DNA of 37,500 bases, taken from Lachnospiraceae bacterium (lineage in GTDB: Bacteria; Bacillota; Clostridia; Lachnospirales; Lachnospiraceae). The notes under the pieces were generated by a model that did no database searches, had not been told where the DNA came from, and saw nothing but the letters and a program-made list of their open reading frames with translations. A program made the translations under genes and the position numbers. Shown piece by piece: positions 15,837-25,420 of this stretch (within the stretch, counting starts at the first letter, position 1; every line of letters starts with the position of its first letter). The DNA is taken from positions 1 to 37,500 of the forward strand of contig JAFSGY010000032.1 in assembly GCA_017440575.1 (NCBI GenBank). Direction: 5' to 3'.

Positions 15837-15863
15837 GTAACAATTCAGTACCTTCATAGTTAC
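15837..15863. repeat. Small palindromic repeat (REP/MITE-like family member)
   Basis: GTAACAATTCAG at one end and GTTAC at the other frame a 27-bp unit that shares the 14-mer ATTCAGTACCTTCA with an element at 31502-31626. It lies 10 bp after the aldo/keto reductase stop. A dispersed short repeat is inferred from the two copies. Confidence 0.45.
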
Positions 15864-15872
15864 CTTTTTGGC

Positions 15873-17003
15873 TCAGTTTATTACCTTATCTAATTCCTCT
15901 TGAAGTCTCTCTAAATCCTCGCGGATATGTATCTTCTGCGGACAAACCTTCTCACATTTTCCACACTTAATACAATTCTTCGGCTTTGCCTCCTCAGGAA
16001 TATCCTTCTCCCATCTCTGAACAGTATCCTTCACATTACCATATACATGATACTCATTCCATACCTGGAAGCTTCCCGGAATATTGACACCTGCCGGACA
16101 TGGCATACAATACTTACATGCCGTACAGCCATTCTGTACACGGCTATGAAGTGTATTTGCCACTTTTTCAACAATCTCCTGCTCTTCAGCACTCAATATT
16201 TCAAAATTGGTAAAGGTCTTCAAATTATCCTCTACCTGCTTCATATCAGACATACCACTAAGGATTACCTTTACATTATCGAAGCTTCCTACATAACGGA
16301 GTGCCCAGGACGCCGTACTGTCTTCCGGTCTTGCCTCTCTGAACATTGCTGTAATATCTTCGGGCAGGCTTGCAAGAGAACCACCCTTTACCGGCTCCAT
16401 GATTACCATCGGAATACCAAGGCTTTCCGCAAGCTCTACGCCCTTTGTAGTTGCCTGTGTATCCTTATCCATGTAGTTCAGCTGAATCTGACAGAAATCC
16501 CACTTATAATTGGTAATAATATCTTCAAACACTTCATAATCATCATGGAAAGAAAAGCCGAGGTAACGAATTTTTCCTGCTTTTCGCAATTCTTCGCAAT
16601 AATCAAGAATGCCTAGCTTCTTTACCAATTCCCATCTGTCCTTATTCAGAGCATGCATCAGATAAAAGTCAACATACTCCATATTCAGACGTTCTAGCTG
16701 ATCTGAAAAGATTCTCTTTACATCGTCAATCGTCTTCACTTCCCAAATTGGAAGCTTGGTTGCCAGATAAAAGGACTCTCTTGGATACCTTGCAAGAGCT
16801 CTTCCTACAACCGGCTCACTTGCTCCACCATGATAAGGGTATGCGGTATCAAAATAATTCACTCCTGCCTGATATGCCTTATCCAACATAGCAAAGGCTT
16901 CTTCCTCATGAATACTTCCATCCTCATTCAAAGGAAAACGCATACACCCAAACCCTAATAAAGAAGTTTTGGCATCAATGTTTTTCATCATTCTGTACTC
17001 CAT
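15873..17003 (-). CDS. Aldo/keto reductase with C-terminal 4Fe-4S domain
   Basis: A 376-residue protein. The first 280 residues form the aldo/keto reductase barrel, with the DTAYPYHGG catalytic tyrosine region, a K in ATKLP and H in FYLMHAL. The last 90 residues form a ferredoxin-like domain with two cysteine clusters, CTACKYCMPCP and CIKCGKCEKVCP, which probably bind two 4Fe-4S clusters. This fusion is common in anaerobes, where it likely couples electron transfer to reduction of a carbonyl substrate that is unknown. The ATG at 17003 is chosen because AAGGAGG lies seven bases before it; a longer frame from 17036 would overlap mfd. It starts 22 bp after mfd and is probably co-transcribed. Confidence 0.9.
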   Translation of the reverse strand: MEYRMMKNIDAKTSLLGFGCMRFPLNEDGSIHEEEAFAMLDKAYQAGVNYFDTAYPYHGGASEPVVGRALARYPRESFYLATKLPIWEVKTIDDVKRIFSDQLERLNMEYVDFYLMHALNKDRWELVKKLGILDYCEELRKAGKIRYLGFSFHDDYEVFEDIITNYKWDFCQIQLNYMDKDTQATTKGVELAESLGIPMVIMEPVKGGSLASLPEDITAMFREARPEDSTASWALRYVGSFDNVKVILSGMSDMKQVEDNLKTFTNFEILSAEEQEIVEKVANTLHSRVQNGCTACKYCMPCPAGVNIPGSFQVWNEYHVYGNVKDTVQRWEKDIPEEAKPKNCIKCGKCEKVCPQKIHIREDLERLQEELDKVIN

Positions 17004-17025
17004 AGTTAATCCTCCTTGTATTTTT

Positions 17026-20000
17026 TTAATCTTCATAAAGTATCTTCATATCACACAGCATACGATGCGTATGCTCCAGCATCAAATCGGCTTCTTTTTC
17101 CACTAAGCCATATTTCTTATATTTTAACACAAAGTTTGGTGTTCCTTTTGCAGAAAATTGCAAAAAACCCTTATATTTTTCTAAAAGTATCGGTAAACGC
17201 TCCACATGCACCGGAGCATAGGGTTCCATATAAAAGGTAATACCTCCAACCTTGCCCTTAATCTCTGTGACATAACGCTCATGTGCAAGCACTCTGATAA
17301 GAGAAATGTGTATAAGATTATCTACGGACTTTGGCACATTCCCAAAACGATCCAAAAGCTCAGCCTTCATATCCTCACACTCTGCTTCATTTTCAAGGCT
17401 CGCAATTCGCTTATAAATATCAAGCTTCTGTACCTCATTCACAATATAGGAAGCTGGAATAAAGGCATCTATATCCATATCTACATAGGTATTGAAGTCC
17501 TCTTCGAGACGTTTGGTTCCCTTCAATGTCTTGACTGCCTCATTAAGCATCTTACAATACAGGTCATATCCAACTGCTTCCATATGTCCATGCTGTCTCT
17601 CGCCTAACAGATTACCGGCACCACGAATTTCCAAGTCACGCATAGCAATCTTAAAGCCACTTCCCAAATCGGTAAATTCCTTAATTGCCTGCAAACGTTT
17701 CTCCGCTACCTCCTTCAGCATCTTATCCTTCTTATACATCAAAAAGGCATAAGAGGTTCTGTTAGAACGTCCAACTCTTCCTCGTAACTGATAAAGCTGT
17801 GACAAGCCCATATTATCAGAGTCATGAATAATCATGGTATTCACATTGGATATATCAAGTCCTGTTTCAATAATGGTAGTCGAAACAAGAACATCAATCT
17901 CACCATTAATAAAGTCAAACATGATTTTTTCCAGTTCATGTTCCTTCATCTGACCATGTGCATAGGCAACATTAGCTTCCGGTACAAGTGCCTGAATCCG
18001 GTCTGCAATATCTGATATGTTATTAACTCTGTTATATACATAATAGACCTGTCCCTGTCTGGAAAGCTCTCTGACAATTGCCTCTCTTACCATTTCCTCG
18101 TTATATTCCATAACATAGGTCTGAATCGGCTGTCTTTCATTTGGCGCCTCCTCCAAAACACTCATATCACGGATTCCAACAAGGCTCATATGCAGGGTTC
18201 TTGGAATCGGCGTTGCCGTCAGTGTCAAGACATCCACATCCTCTTTTACCTGCTTGATTTTTTCCTTATGACGAACACCAAAGCGCTGGTCCTCATCTAT
18301 GATTAGTAATCCTAAATCCTTATACTGCACATCCGCTGATAACAGTCTGTGTGTACCAACTACAATATCTACCATACCTTTTCTCAGGTCTTCGATAGTC
18401 TTTTTCTGTTCCCCTGCTGTTCGGAAGCGTGACAACATATCCACACGAACCGGAAAATCTTTCATTCGTTGCATAAAGGTATTGTAGTGTTGCTGTGCCA
18501 GAATCGTAGTTGGCACCAGATAAGCCACTTGCTTTCCATCCTGTACTGCCTTGAATGCCGCACGAATCGCTATCTCGGTTTTACCATAACCAACATCTCC
18601 ACATATTAAACGATCCATAATTCGAGAGCTCTGCATATCTGCTTTGGTTGCATCAATGGCAAGCAATTGATCCTCTGTTTCCTGAAACGGAAACATCTCT
18701 TCAAACTCCTGCTGCCACACGGTATCCTGACTAAAAACGAAGCCCTGCTTCTCCTGTCGAACCGCATACAATTCTACCAAATCCTTTGCAATCTCATTGA
18801 CTGCAGTCTTTACACGGGTTTTTGTCTTAGTCCATTCCTGCGTACCAAGCTTATTAAGCTTTGGTTTCTTGGCTGCATCTGCAGAAGCATACTTCTGAAT
18901 CACATCCAGTCCGGTTGCAAGGATATAAAGATTGCCTCCGTCACGGTACTCAATCTTCATGTAATCCTTGATAACCTTATCTACCTCTACCTTTTCAATA
19001 CCACGGTAAATTCCCAGTCCATGATTCTCATGTACCACATAATCGCCAACCTTAAGATCAGAAAAATCGTTAATTTTCTGCCCTTCATAAACCTTTTTCT
19101 TACGCTTTTTACGGTTCTGTTTTCCAAAAATATCAGTTTCTGAAATAACGACAAATTTAAGCAATGGATATTCAAAGCCTTTTAACACATTTCCGTAAAA
19201 GGTCATAATCTCTCCTTTTTGCAGCTCTCTGTCAGGATTATCCGAATAGAATGCAGTAAGCCCCTCATCCATCAAATCAACAGCAAGGCGCTTGGCTCTG
19301 GTTGCTGAAGCAGAAACAAGTAAAACACGATATCCGTTCTTCTTAAAGTTCTTCAAATCCTTTACCAGCTCAGGAAAGCTATTATTATAAGAAGCTACAC
19401 TTCTGACATTTATGGCATACCTCTTTGCAAACTTAATCGGAAAGCCTTTATATTCCATCGTAGAAAGCGCTATTAAACGCTCTCTTTCCAGTCTGGCAAA
19501 TATCTCACGCATACCAAACAGAATATCCATCTGTCCCGGCAAAATATATCCTTTTTCTGCTCTTGCAGTCATACTCTCGCGAAATTCCAGCTCTACTGCT
19601 GAGGCATGCTCCTCGATTCTAGCAGGTTCATCCAGATAAAAACAGCAATTACGCCCCTGGAACAGCTCTAAAAATGACTGCGTTTCTGGGTAAAAATAAC
19701 GAATAAAGCTTTCAAGGTTTACATAAGATTGGAACTGTGTTACCTGCTCCTTAAGCTCCTCCAACATCTGCTCCAGTCTGTGGGCTTCCTCTGGTTTTGT
19801 ATCCTGCCTAAAAGCTGCTGCTCTTTGCTTGCACTCCTTTTCCATATTATGAATGCCTTCTTCCAGCACGCTTTTTGACAAAATCATCTCTGTTGCAGGG
19901 AAAATAGAAACTTCCGAAAGCTGCTCAATAGAACGCTGGCTCAAAATATCAAAGGAACGAATGGACTCAATCTCATCCCCCCACAACTCGATACGAACCG

Positions 20001-20562
20001 GATTCTCCTGCGTCAAATCAAAAATATCAATAATTCCACCCCGAATCGAGAACTGTCCCGGTGCTTCTACCTGATAATTCTTCTCATATCCCATCTCTAC
20101 GAGCTTTTTTGCAATAGCAGACTCTTCGATGATACTATTGGCATCTATCTGAATCACATTTTCTTTCCAGACCTCTAACGGTATCTGATGTGCCATGAAA
20201 GCAGAAAATGTCGTAACAATGGTAATCGGTTCCCCTTCTAAGATATGTCTTAGCACTTCGATTCTCTCTTTGGTAAGTTGATTACTATGAATATCTGCCT
20301 GATAGAAAATCAAATCCTTTGCCGGATAAAAATAGGAGGATTTACAATACAGCTTGCAATCATCCAATAATTCTCTTGCCTTCATATCGCTATAGGTAAT
20401 AATAACCTTGACATCAAAATCCTCACCTACTCCATAGACCATATGCAGCTTCTGTGAATCCACACACCCGGAAACGCTGACTTTTCCCTGAGGTTGTCTT
20501 AACTCTTCTGTTATCTCATCATATCCGCCAAGCTCTCGAAGCGGCGCCAACAATGCGTTCAC
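17026..20562 (-). CDS. mfd: Transcription-repair coupling factor Mfd
   Basis: A 1178-residue protein with the full Mfd layout: UvrB-like N-terminal modules, the RNA-polymerase interaction domain beginning at VGDYVVHENHGLG (about 505), and a superfamily 2 translocase with Walker A GDVGYGKT (about 655-662) and IIDEDQRFG as motif II (usually DEEQ). The C-terminal helicase lobe and TRG motif are followed by the D7 domain. Mfd removes RNA polymerase stalled at DNA damage and recruits UvrA. The GTG at 20562 is preferred because GGGGAGG lies five bases before it and the product then starts like other Mfd proteins; a TTG at 20592 has no ribosome site. pth lies 80 bp upstream. Confidence 0.95.
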   Translation of the reverse strand: MNALLAPLRELGGYDEITEELRQPQGKVSVSGCVDSQKLHMVYGVGEDFDVKVIITYSDMKARELLDDCKLYCKSSYFYPAKDLIFYQADIHSNQLTKERIEVLRHILEGEPITIVTTFSAFMAHQIPLEVWKENVIQIDANSIIEESAIAKKLVEMGYEKNYQVEAPGQFSIRGGIIDIFDLTQENPVRIELWGDEIESIRSFDILSQRSIEQLSEVSIFPATEMILSKSVLEEGIHNMEKECKQRAAAFRQDTKPEEAHRLEQMLEELKEQVTQFQSYVNLESFIRYFYPETQSFLELFQGRNCCFYLDEPARIEEHASAVELEFRESMTARAEKGYILPGQMDILFGMREIFARLERERLIALSTMEYKGFPIKFAKRYAINVRSVASYNNSFPELVKDLKNFKKNGYRVLLVSASATRAKRLAVDLMDEGLTAFYSDNPDRELQKGEIMTFYGNVLKGFEYPLLKFVVISETDIFGKQNRKKRKKKVYEGQKINDFSDLKVGDYVVHENHGLGIYRGIEKVEVDKVIKDYMKIEYRDGGNLYILATGLDVIQKYASADAAKKPKLNKLGTQEWTKTKTRVKTAVNEIAKDLVELYAVRQEKQGFVFSQDTVWQQEFEEMFPFQETEDQLLAIDATKADMQSSRIMDRLICGDVGYGKTEIAIRAAFKAVQDGKQVAYLVPTTILAQQHYNTFMQRMKDFPVRVDMLSRFRTAGEQKKTIEDLRKGMVDIVVGTHRLLSADVQYKDLGLLIIDEDQRFGVRHKEKIKQVKEDVDVLTLTATPIPRTLHMSLVGIRDMSVLEEAPNERQPIQTYVMEYNEEMVREAIVRELSRQGQVYYVYNRVNNISDIADRIQALVPEANVAYAHGQMKEHELEKIMFDFINGEIDVLVSTTIIETGLDISNVNTMIIHDSDNMGLSQLYQLRGRVGRSNRTSYAFLMYKKDKMLKEVAEKRLQAIKEFTDLGSGFKIAMRDLEIRGAGNLLGERQHGHMEAVGYDLYCKMLNEAVKTLKGTKRLEEDFNTYVDMDIDAFIPASYIVNEVQKLDIYKRIASLENEAECEDMKAELLDRFGNVPKSVDNLIHISLIRVLAHERYVTEIKGKVGGITFYMEPYAPVHVERLPILLEKYKGFLQFSAKGTPNFVLKYKKYGLVEKEADLMLEHTHRMLCDMKILYED

Positions 20563-20641
20563 GTTTACCTCCCCTAATTTTCCAACTAACAAGCCTAGTC
20601 AGAAAACTCACCTATCTCGTTTCATAAAATATTGTTTTGTA

Positions 20642-21217
20642 TTATCTACTTACCTTCGTATTATAGCGGTTCATTGCTTCACCAATATCCCCCTGAAGCA
20701 TCAGATTTACCGCACCATCTACTCTTTTCATACCATCCTTTAATGTTGCAAGGTCTTCCTTACTAAAATGTCCCAATACATAATCAGCAAGATCATAGCC
20801 CTTGGGCTTTTCACCCACGCCAATCTTAATTCTCTGAAAGGTATCATGTCCAAGGTGCGCAATGATATTCTTGATTCCATTATGTCCTCCGGCACTACCT
20901 TTTTTTCGCACTCTCAGCTGTCCCACATCTAGACTGATGTCATCATAGATTACGATAAGCTCTTCCTCTTCATCTACCTTATAATAATCTATGACTGCAC
21001 GCACTGCTTCACCACTTAGGTTCATATAGGTCATTGGCTTTACTAAGATAACCTTATTACCGTTAATAACTCCTTTTCCTAACAATGCCTTATGCTTTAC
21101 TTCACTTACATTAATTCCATATTTATCTGCCAACATATCAATGGCTGCAAAGCCAATATTATGTCTTGTATTATCATATTCCTTTGTTGGATTTCCTAAA
21201 CCTACTATAATATACAT
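20642..21217 (-). CDS. pth: Peptidyl-tRNA hydrolase
   Basis: A 191-residue enzyme that frees tRNA from peptidyl-tRNA dropped by ribosomes. The start MYIIVGLGNP and the following TRHNIGF contain the conserved N9 and catalytic H19. Further conserved stretches are VKPMTYMNLSGEAV, IYDDISLDVGQLRVR and GSAGGHNGIKNII. The length is normal. The ATG at 21217 is the family start and has AAGGAATGG upstream; the frame could be opened further upstream but would run into the DUF6472 gene. It lies 22 bp after that gene and before mfd, the usual pth-mfd order in Firmicutes. Confidence 0.95.
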   Translation of the reverse strand: MYIIVGLGNPTKEYDNTRHNIGFAAIDMLADKYGINVSEVKHKALLGKGVINGNKVILVKPMTYMNLSGEAVRAVIDYYKVDEEEELIVIYDDISLDVGQLRVRKKGSAGGHNGIKNIIAHLGHDTFQRIKIGVGEKPKGYDLADYVLGHFSKEDLATLKDGMKRVDGAVNLMLQGDIGEAMNRYNTKVSR

Positions 21218-21239
21218 TTTTCCATTCCTTTTTCTGATT

Positions 21240-21419
21240 CTACATCTGATGACGCACAACTGCGTACTCGTCTCCATTTCGGTAATACGGACATTCCTTA
21301 TACTGCCCCTGGCTTATACGTACAGCATCATCCTCATCCATATTTACTTCACAATAGTAACATTCATCATCATCATCATATACATTAAATGCGCATGTAT
21401 CACAACTTGCTCCTGCCAT
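21240..21419 (-). CDS. DUF6472 family small cysteine-rich protein
   Basis: A 59-residue acidic protein starting MAGASCDTC, with further cysteines in ECYYCEV and ECPYYRNG, and ending in VVRHQM. The CxxC pairs suggest a small metal site, probably zinc. The pattern matches the DUF6472 family found in Lachnospiraceae and relatives, whose function is unknown. It precedes pth by 22 bp on the same strand and is likely the first gene of the pth-mfd transcript. Asp-rich coding sequence here contains a GAT-type run (ATGATGATGATG on the minus strand). The ribosome site is weak (AAAGG farther than usual). Confidence 0.8.
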   Translation of the reverse strand: MAGASCDTCAFNVYDDDDECYYCEVNMDEDDAVRISQGQYKECPYYRNGDEYAVVRHQM

Positions 21420-21458
21420 ACTTTCACTTTACCTTTCTTTATATATTCTCATAAAAGA

Positions 21459-21485
21459 ACCTCTTCACTCTAAAAATGAAGAGGT
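21459..21485 (-). terminator. Terminator after the Rpn-like gene
   Basis: A perfect 9-bp stem (ACCTCTTCA / TGAAGAGGT) with a 9-nt loop starts 8 bp after the stop of the Rpn-like gene; TCTTTTATG follows on the minus strand. Confidence 0.75.
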
Positions 21486-21492
21486 CACTTTC

Positions 21493-22401
21493 TTAAATAG
21501 AATCTTTAAGCTTTTCTATTTCTTTTATGGTTAGACCTGTATATTTCATAATAAGCTCTATCGGCATATTATCTTCTAACAGCTTAACAGCTATTGTATT
21601 TGATACCTGTGTAGTTACCTGCTGTGTTACTCGTTGTGTCACTTGTTGTGTCACTTGTTGTGTCACTTCTTCTTCTCTCTTCTTCAATTTTTCAGCTATT
21701 ACCGGCTGCATTAATTCCTCTAATGCTTCACACATTTCAGGTGCCTCCCTTCTCAAAATAGCAAATGTATCTGCATTTGCCCGAATCGCTACATTCAATA
21801 AAGAATCCGCATTGTCTTTATCTTCTTTGCCTGATAAGTTATTTGTACTTTTTATTAATAACTGTGCATCCTGACCTATCATCTCTTCTGTTAGTGCTGT
21901 CAGCCAAACATGCTGCTCCTTATCCAATTCTTTGGATATTATAAACTGTGTTGGAAATAACACGAAAGTACCACTAATATAGTATATCCCTTTATATGGG
22001 TTTGAAATAACATATCCTTCTGATTTCAACATAGTAAATAGTTTCTGTGGCTTACGCTCCTGAACAATGGATATGGTAATTTCGCTCTGCATACGTTCAT
22101 TTACTTCTTTACCACCAGCCTTATACAAACAAGCATATGCAATGGTCTTAAAATAAGAATCTATGTTAATACCATCCTTTGGAGCTTTATATTCCATAAT
22201 GTTATGTTTACGAAATATTTTGCCTATCGCATTCTTTATCTCATCCTGTCCTTGTTTATGTATCACAAGCAAATCAGCCTGTAACGGCTTAGAATTCAGA
22301 TTATATTCATTATGGAATTCCAAATCTTCTCTGTTATCTGCCAGTTCAAGTCGTACTGCGGAACAAAACGCCGGATGCCATTGTATTCTTTTATCTTCCA
22401 T
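21493..22401 (-). CDS. Rpn/PD-(D/E)XK nuclease-like protein
   Basis: A 302-residue protein of the type often found in many copies in Lachnospiraceae, resembling the Rpn/transposase-like PD-(D/E)XK family. The probable active-site residues are the D in QADLLVI and the E and K in NIMEYK. After this nuclease-like core a helical region leads to a 20-residue tandem repeat of the type VTQQ (about 245-265), probably a coiled coil, and a short C-terminal helix-turn-helix-like segment (NMPIELIMKYTGLTIKEIEKL). Family members are proposed to promote recombination; activity here is untested. The ATG at 22401 has AAGGGTG upstream. The gene stands alone, ended by its own terminator. Confidence 0.7.
   Translation of the reverse strand: MEDKRIQWHPAFCSAVRLELADNREDLEFHNEYNLNSKPLQADLLVIHKQGQDEIKNAIGKIFRKHNIMEYKAPKDGINIDSYFKTIAYACLYKAGGKEVNERMQSEITISIVQERKPQKLFTMLKSEGYVISNPYKGIYYISGTFVLFPTQFIISKELDKEQHVWLTALTEEMIGQDAQLLIKSTNNLSGKEDKDNADSLLNVAIRANADTFAILRREAPEMCEALEELMQPVIAEKLKKREEEVTQQVTQQVTQRVTQQVTTQVSNTIAVKLLEDNMPIELIMKYTGLTIKEIEKLKDSI
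21605..21664. repeat. Tandem 12-bp repeat inside the Rpn-like gene
   Basis: Five units of a 12-bp sequence close to ACTTGTTGTGTC (plus strand) follow each other; the last two are identical. They encode the VTQQ/VTQR/VTTQ coiled-coil repeat, and copy number could vary between strains without breaking the frame. Confidence 0.8.
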
Positions 22402-22590
22402 GTATTTACTCACCCTTATTATATCAATAGAAGTTCCTCTTTTCAATCATATCATGAAAACGCAGCAGAACTTATGTTCGGTATCTTATCATTATTTATC
22501 ATATTAGTCAATATATTTTATACAGATAATATACATATAGTATTCAACTATAATGCCAATAAACACCTCGTGAATTCCCTTCGCGCAAAA

Positions 22591-22616
22591 AACGGGATAC
22601 CTTTCAGCATCCCGTT
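22591..22616 (-). terminator. Terminator after spoVG
   Basis: AACGGGAT / ATCCCGTT forms an 8-bp GC-rich stem with a 10-nt loop, and TTTTTTG follows on the minus strand about 36 bp after the spoVG stop. Confidence 0.85.
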
Positions 22617-22652
22617 ACCCACATTATGTTATAAAATTTAAGCTTTTATATA

Positions 22653-22928
22653 TTAAGCTTCCTCGTCCGGCTCTAATAAAGCCTTCTCATAGCTTTCAAG
22701 AATTGTCTTCTGAATGATTTCTCTTGTGGAAGAATTGATTGGATGTGCGATATCTCTGTATTCGCCATCTGCAGACTTCTTGCTTGGCATAGCAATAAAG
22801 AGCCCCTTTTCTCCTTCGATTACCTTAATATCATGAACTACAAATTCATCATCAAGTGTAATGGAAACTACTGCCTTCATCTTTCCTTCCTTTGTAATTT
22901 TGCGAACGCGTACATCTGTAATCGTCAT
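22653..22928 (-). CDS. spoVG: Septation/RNA-binding regulator SpoVG
   Basis: A 91-residue protein matching SpoVG: start [19 protein letters not shown], core [20 protein letters not shown], the basic loop [18 protein letters not shown] and an acidic C-terminus. SpoVG proteins bind nucleic acids and influence septum formation and gene expression. The ATG at 22928 has AGGGGG nine bases upstream. It lies 54 bp after glgD on the same strand with no hairpin between, so it may be read from the glgCD transcript as well as from a promoter of its own that I could not identify. Confidence 0.92.
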   Translation of the reverse strand: MTITDVRVRKITKEGKMKAVVSITLDDEFVVHDIKVIEGEKGLFIAMPSKKSADGEYRDIAHPINSSTREIIQKTILESYEKALLEPDEEA

Positions 22929-22982
22929 TCTTAAGATCCCCCTTTGCAAGTCATAGTGAATTACTTTAACACAAACATTACC

Positions 22983-24101
22983 TTATAAAACATATCTTTC
23001 ATTTTTTTCTACCACGACTTTGATACCATTTTCCCCAACGTGGTAAGAATTAGCTCTAATCGTATCGCGGCTTTCTACAATACAGTTTTCAATGTGGGTG
23101 TTGTCGCCTAGATACACATCATTTAAAATGATGGAGTTTTTAATATAACAATTGTTGCCAACAAATACCTGCTTGAACAGAATCGAATTTTCTACGGTTC
23201 CGTTTACGATACAACCACTGGAAATCAAGCTGTTCTTCACCTGTGCACCAGGATTGTACTTTGCAGGTGGCAAATCATCAACCTTGGAATAAACATCTGG
23301 ATGCTGCTTGAAGAAATAATTACGAATCTCTGGTTTTAAGAAATCCATATTTGTTCCGTAATAATCCTCTACCGATGCGATATTTCTCCAATAAGAATTA
23401 ATCTTATATCCGTAAATTCTCTTCACATCCTTATAACGAATCAGAATATCCTGTACAAAGTCATATCTTCCTTCCTCTGCACACTTCTCTAACAGCTCAA
23501 TCAGCTGTCTTCTTCTGATTACATAGATGCCGCAGGAAACAGTTGTGGACTTCACTACCATTGGCTTTTCCTCGAACTCTTCAATACGAAAATCCTCGTT
23601 CATCTTAACAGTTCCGTAACGCTCGATTTCTGCATCTGCCGGCATGTCCTTAACTACAACTGTAATATCTGCCTTCTTTGCAATGTGATATTCCAATACT
23701 TTATTATAATCCATTTTGTAGACGCAATCGCCATTTGCGATGACTACATATGGTTCATGGCTTCTCTTTAAAAACAGAATGTTCTGGTAAATACTTTCTG
23801 CTGTTCCTCTGTACCAGTTACTGTTATCAGGAGTAACGGTTGGTGTAAAGGTATACAAACCGCCCTGCTTACGTCCAAAATCCCACCACTTAGAGGAATT
23901 CAAGTGTTCATGAAGGCTTCTTGAGTTATACTGTGTGATAACTGCTACCTTCTGGATATGGGAATTGGTCATGTTACTTAATGTAAAGTCAATACTTCTA
24001 TAGCTTCCTGCTACCGGCATTGCTGAAATGGCTCTTTTATGAGAGAGTTCCTTCATTCTCTTGCTGTTTCCGCCTGCCAGAATAATACCTAATGCTCTCA
24101 T
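22983..24101 (-). CDS. glgD: GlgD subunit of glucose-1-phosphate adenylyltransferase
   Basis: A 372-residue nucleotidyltransferase-like protein with an N-terminal IILAGGNSKRMKELSHKRA motif, ANGDCVYKMDY metal/nucleotide region and a C-terminal left-handed beta-helix of hexapeptide-like repeats (GCIVNGTVENSI, GDNTHIENCIV). It is shorter and more divergent than GlgC. In Firmicutes GlgD pairs with GlgC and raises the activity of the enzyme that makes ADP-glucose for glycogen synthesis; by itself it is nearly inactive. It starts 2 bp after the glgC stop, so the two are translationally linked. Confidence 0.93.
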   Translation of the reverse strand: MRALGIILAGGNSKRMKELSHKRAISAMPVAGSYRSIDFTLSNMTNSHIQKVAVITQYNSRSLHEHLNSSKWWDFGRKQGGLYTFTPTVTPDNSNWYRGTAESIYQNILFLKRSHEPYVVIANGDCVYKMDYNKVLEYHIAKKADITVVVKDMPADAEIERYGTVKMNEDFRIEEFEEKPMVVKSTTVSCGIYVIRRRQLIELLEKCAEEGRYDFVQDILIRYKDVKRIYGYKINSYWRNIASVEDYYGTNMDFLKPEIRNYFFKQHPDVYSKVDDLPPAKYNPGAQVKNSLISSGCIVNGTVENSILFKQVFVGNNCYIKNSIILNDVYLGDNTHIENCIVESRDTIRANSYHVGENGIKVVVEKNERYVL

Positions 24102-24103
24102 AA

Positions 24104-25372
24104 TTACTCACCCGCCTTTATCAATGTCTTGCCGCTGTCTAAAATGCCATCTGGATAGTCATTAGAGTCTGTCACACCGGAAACTACAGAGTTCTTTCCA
24201 ATCTTAACGTCTGAAGGAATGATGGATTTCTCACCAATGGTAACTAAGCCATGATTATAAATTCCCGGCTTGGTATCATTTTCCTTCTCCTCCATGGTTC
24301 CAAGTTCAACATTGTCACCAATCTGAACATATTCATCAATGATTGCTTTCTCAACAATACAGTTGCTGCCTACCTGGGTCTGATTCATAATAATCGAATT
24401 ACGTACTACAGTTCCTTCCCCTATTACAACACCACAGCCAATAACGGAATTGTATACTTGGCCATAAATTTCTGAGCCTTCGCCGATAATGCTACGCTCA
24501 ACAACACTGTTTGAAGCAATGTACTGAGGTGGTAAAATATCACTCTTCGTATAAATCTTCCAATATTCCTCATATAAATTGAATTCAGGAACGATATCAA
24601 TCAGCTCCATATTTGCTTCCCAATAAGAGCTAAGTGTTCCTACATCCTTCCAATAGCCATTGAACTCATAGGTGTACATCGGTGCACCCTTTTCAAAGCA
24701 ATATGGAATAACATGCTTACCAAAATCAAGTGCCGGCTGGTCAGCCTTTGCGATTAACGCTTCTTTTAAGGTCTTCCAGTTAAATATATAAATACCCATG
24801 GAAGCTAAATTGCTTCTTGGATTTTCCGGTTTTTCTTCAAAATCAGTGATTTTTTTCTTTTCGTCAGCAATAACGATACCAAATCTGCTCGCTTCTTCAA
24901 TTGGAACCGGCATCGAAGCAATTGTAACTTCTGCGCCACTTTCCTTATGGAAATCAAGCATCACTTCATAATCCATCTTATAAATATGGTCACCTGACAA
25001 TATTAGCACATAATCAGGATTATAATTTTCCATGTATTCAAGATTCTGGAAAATTGCATTCGCAGTACCGGTGTACCACTCGCTGTTTCCACTCTTTTCG
25101 TATGGAGGCAGTACCGTTACTCCACCAATATTACGGTCGAGATCCCAAGGAATACCGATACCGATATGTGTGTTCAGCTTCAATGGCTGATATTGAGTAA
25201 GTACGCCGACTGTGTCGATGCCGGAATTGATACAGTTACTTAGTGGGAAATCGATAATACGATATTTTCCACCAAAAGAAACTGCCGGCTTTGCCATCTT
25301 AGATGTCAGGACACCCAGTCTAGAGCCCTGTCCACCTGCTAAAAGCATGGCGATCATTTCTTTTTTAATCAT
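24104..25372 (-). CDS. glgC: Glucose-1-phosphate adenylyltransferase GlgC
   Basis: A 422-residue catalytic subunit: N-terminal [23 protein letters not shown] nucleotide-binding segment (about 9-30), [23 protein letters not shown] with the catalytic aspartate, FEEKP and a C-terminal beta-helix. It makes ADP-glucose from glucose 1-phosphate and ATP, the first committed step of glycogen synthesis. The ATG at 25372 is favoured by TTAGGGGTGACGAG upstream and by family length. glgD follows immediately. A sigma-A-like promoter lies 80 bp upstream. Storage polysaccharide synthesis is therefore probably induced as a unit of glgC and glgD. Confidence 0.95.
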   Translation of the reverse strand: MIKKEMIAMLLAGGQGSRLGVLTSKMAKPAVSFGGKYRIIDFPLSNCINSGIDTVGVLTQYQPLKLNTHIGIGIPWDLDRNIGGVTVLPPYEKSGNSEWYTGTANAIFQNLEYMENYNPDYVLILSGDHIYKMDYEVMLDFHKESGAEVTIASMPVPIEEASRFGIVIADEKKKITDFEEKPENPRSNLASMGIYIFNWKTLKEALIAKADQPALDFGKHVIPYCFEKGAPMYTYEFNGYWKDVGTLSSYWEANMELIDIVPEFNLYEEYWKIYTKSDILPPQYIASNSVVERSIIGEGSEIYGQVYNSVIGCGVVIGEGTVVRNSIIMNQTQVGSNCIVEKAIIDEYVQIGDNVELGTMEEKENDTKPGIYNHGLVTIGEKSIIPSDVKIGKNSVVSGVTDSNDYPDGILDSGKTLIKAGE

Positions 25373-25420
25373 CTCGTCACCCCTAATAATGCATAATTCG
25401 ATAGGTAGTTTCGCAATCAT

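Noticed and set aside
21605-21664. CRISPR array
   Set aside because: The units are 12 bp, directly adjacent without spacers, and encode a protein repeat.
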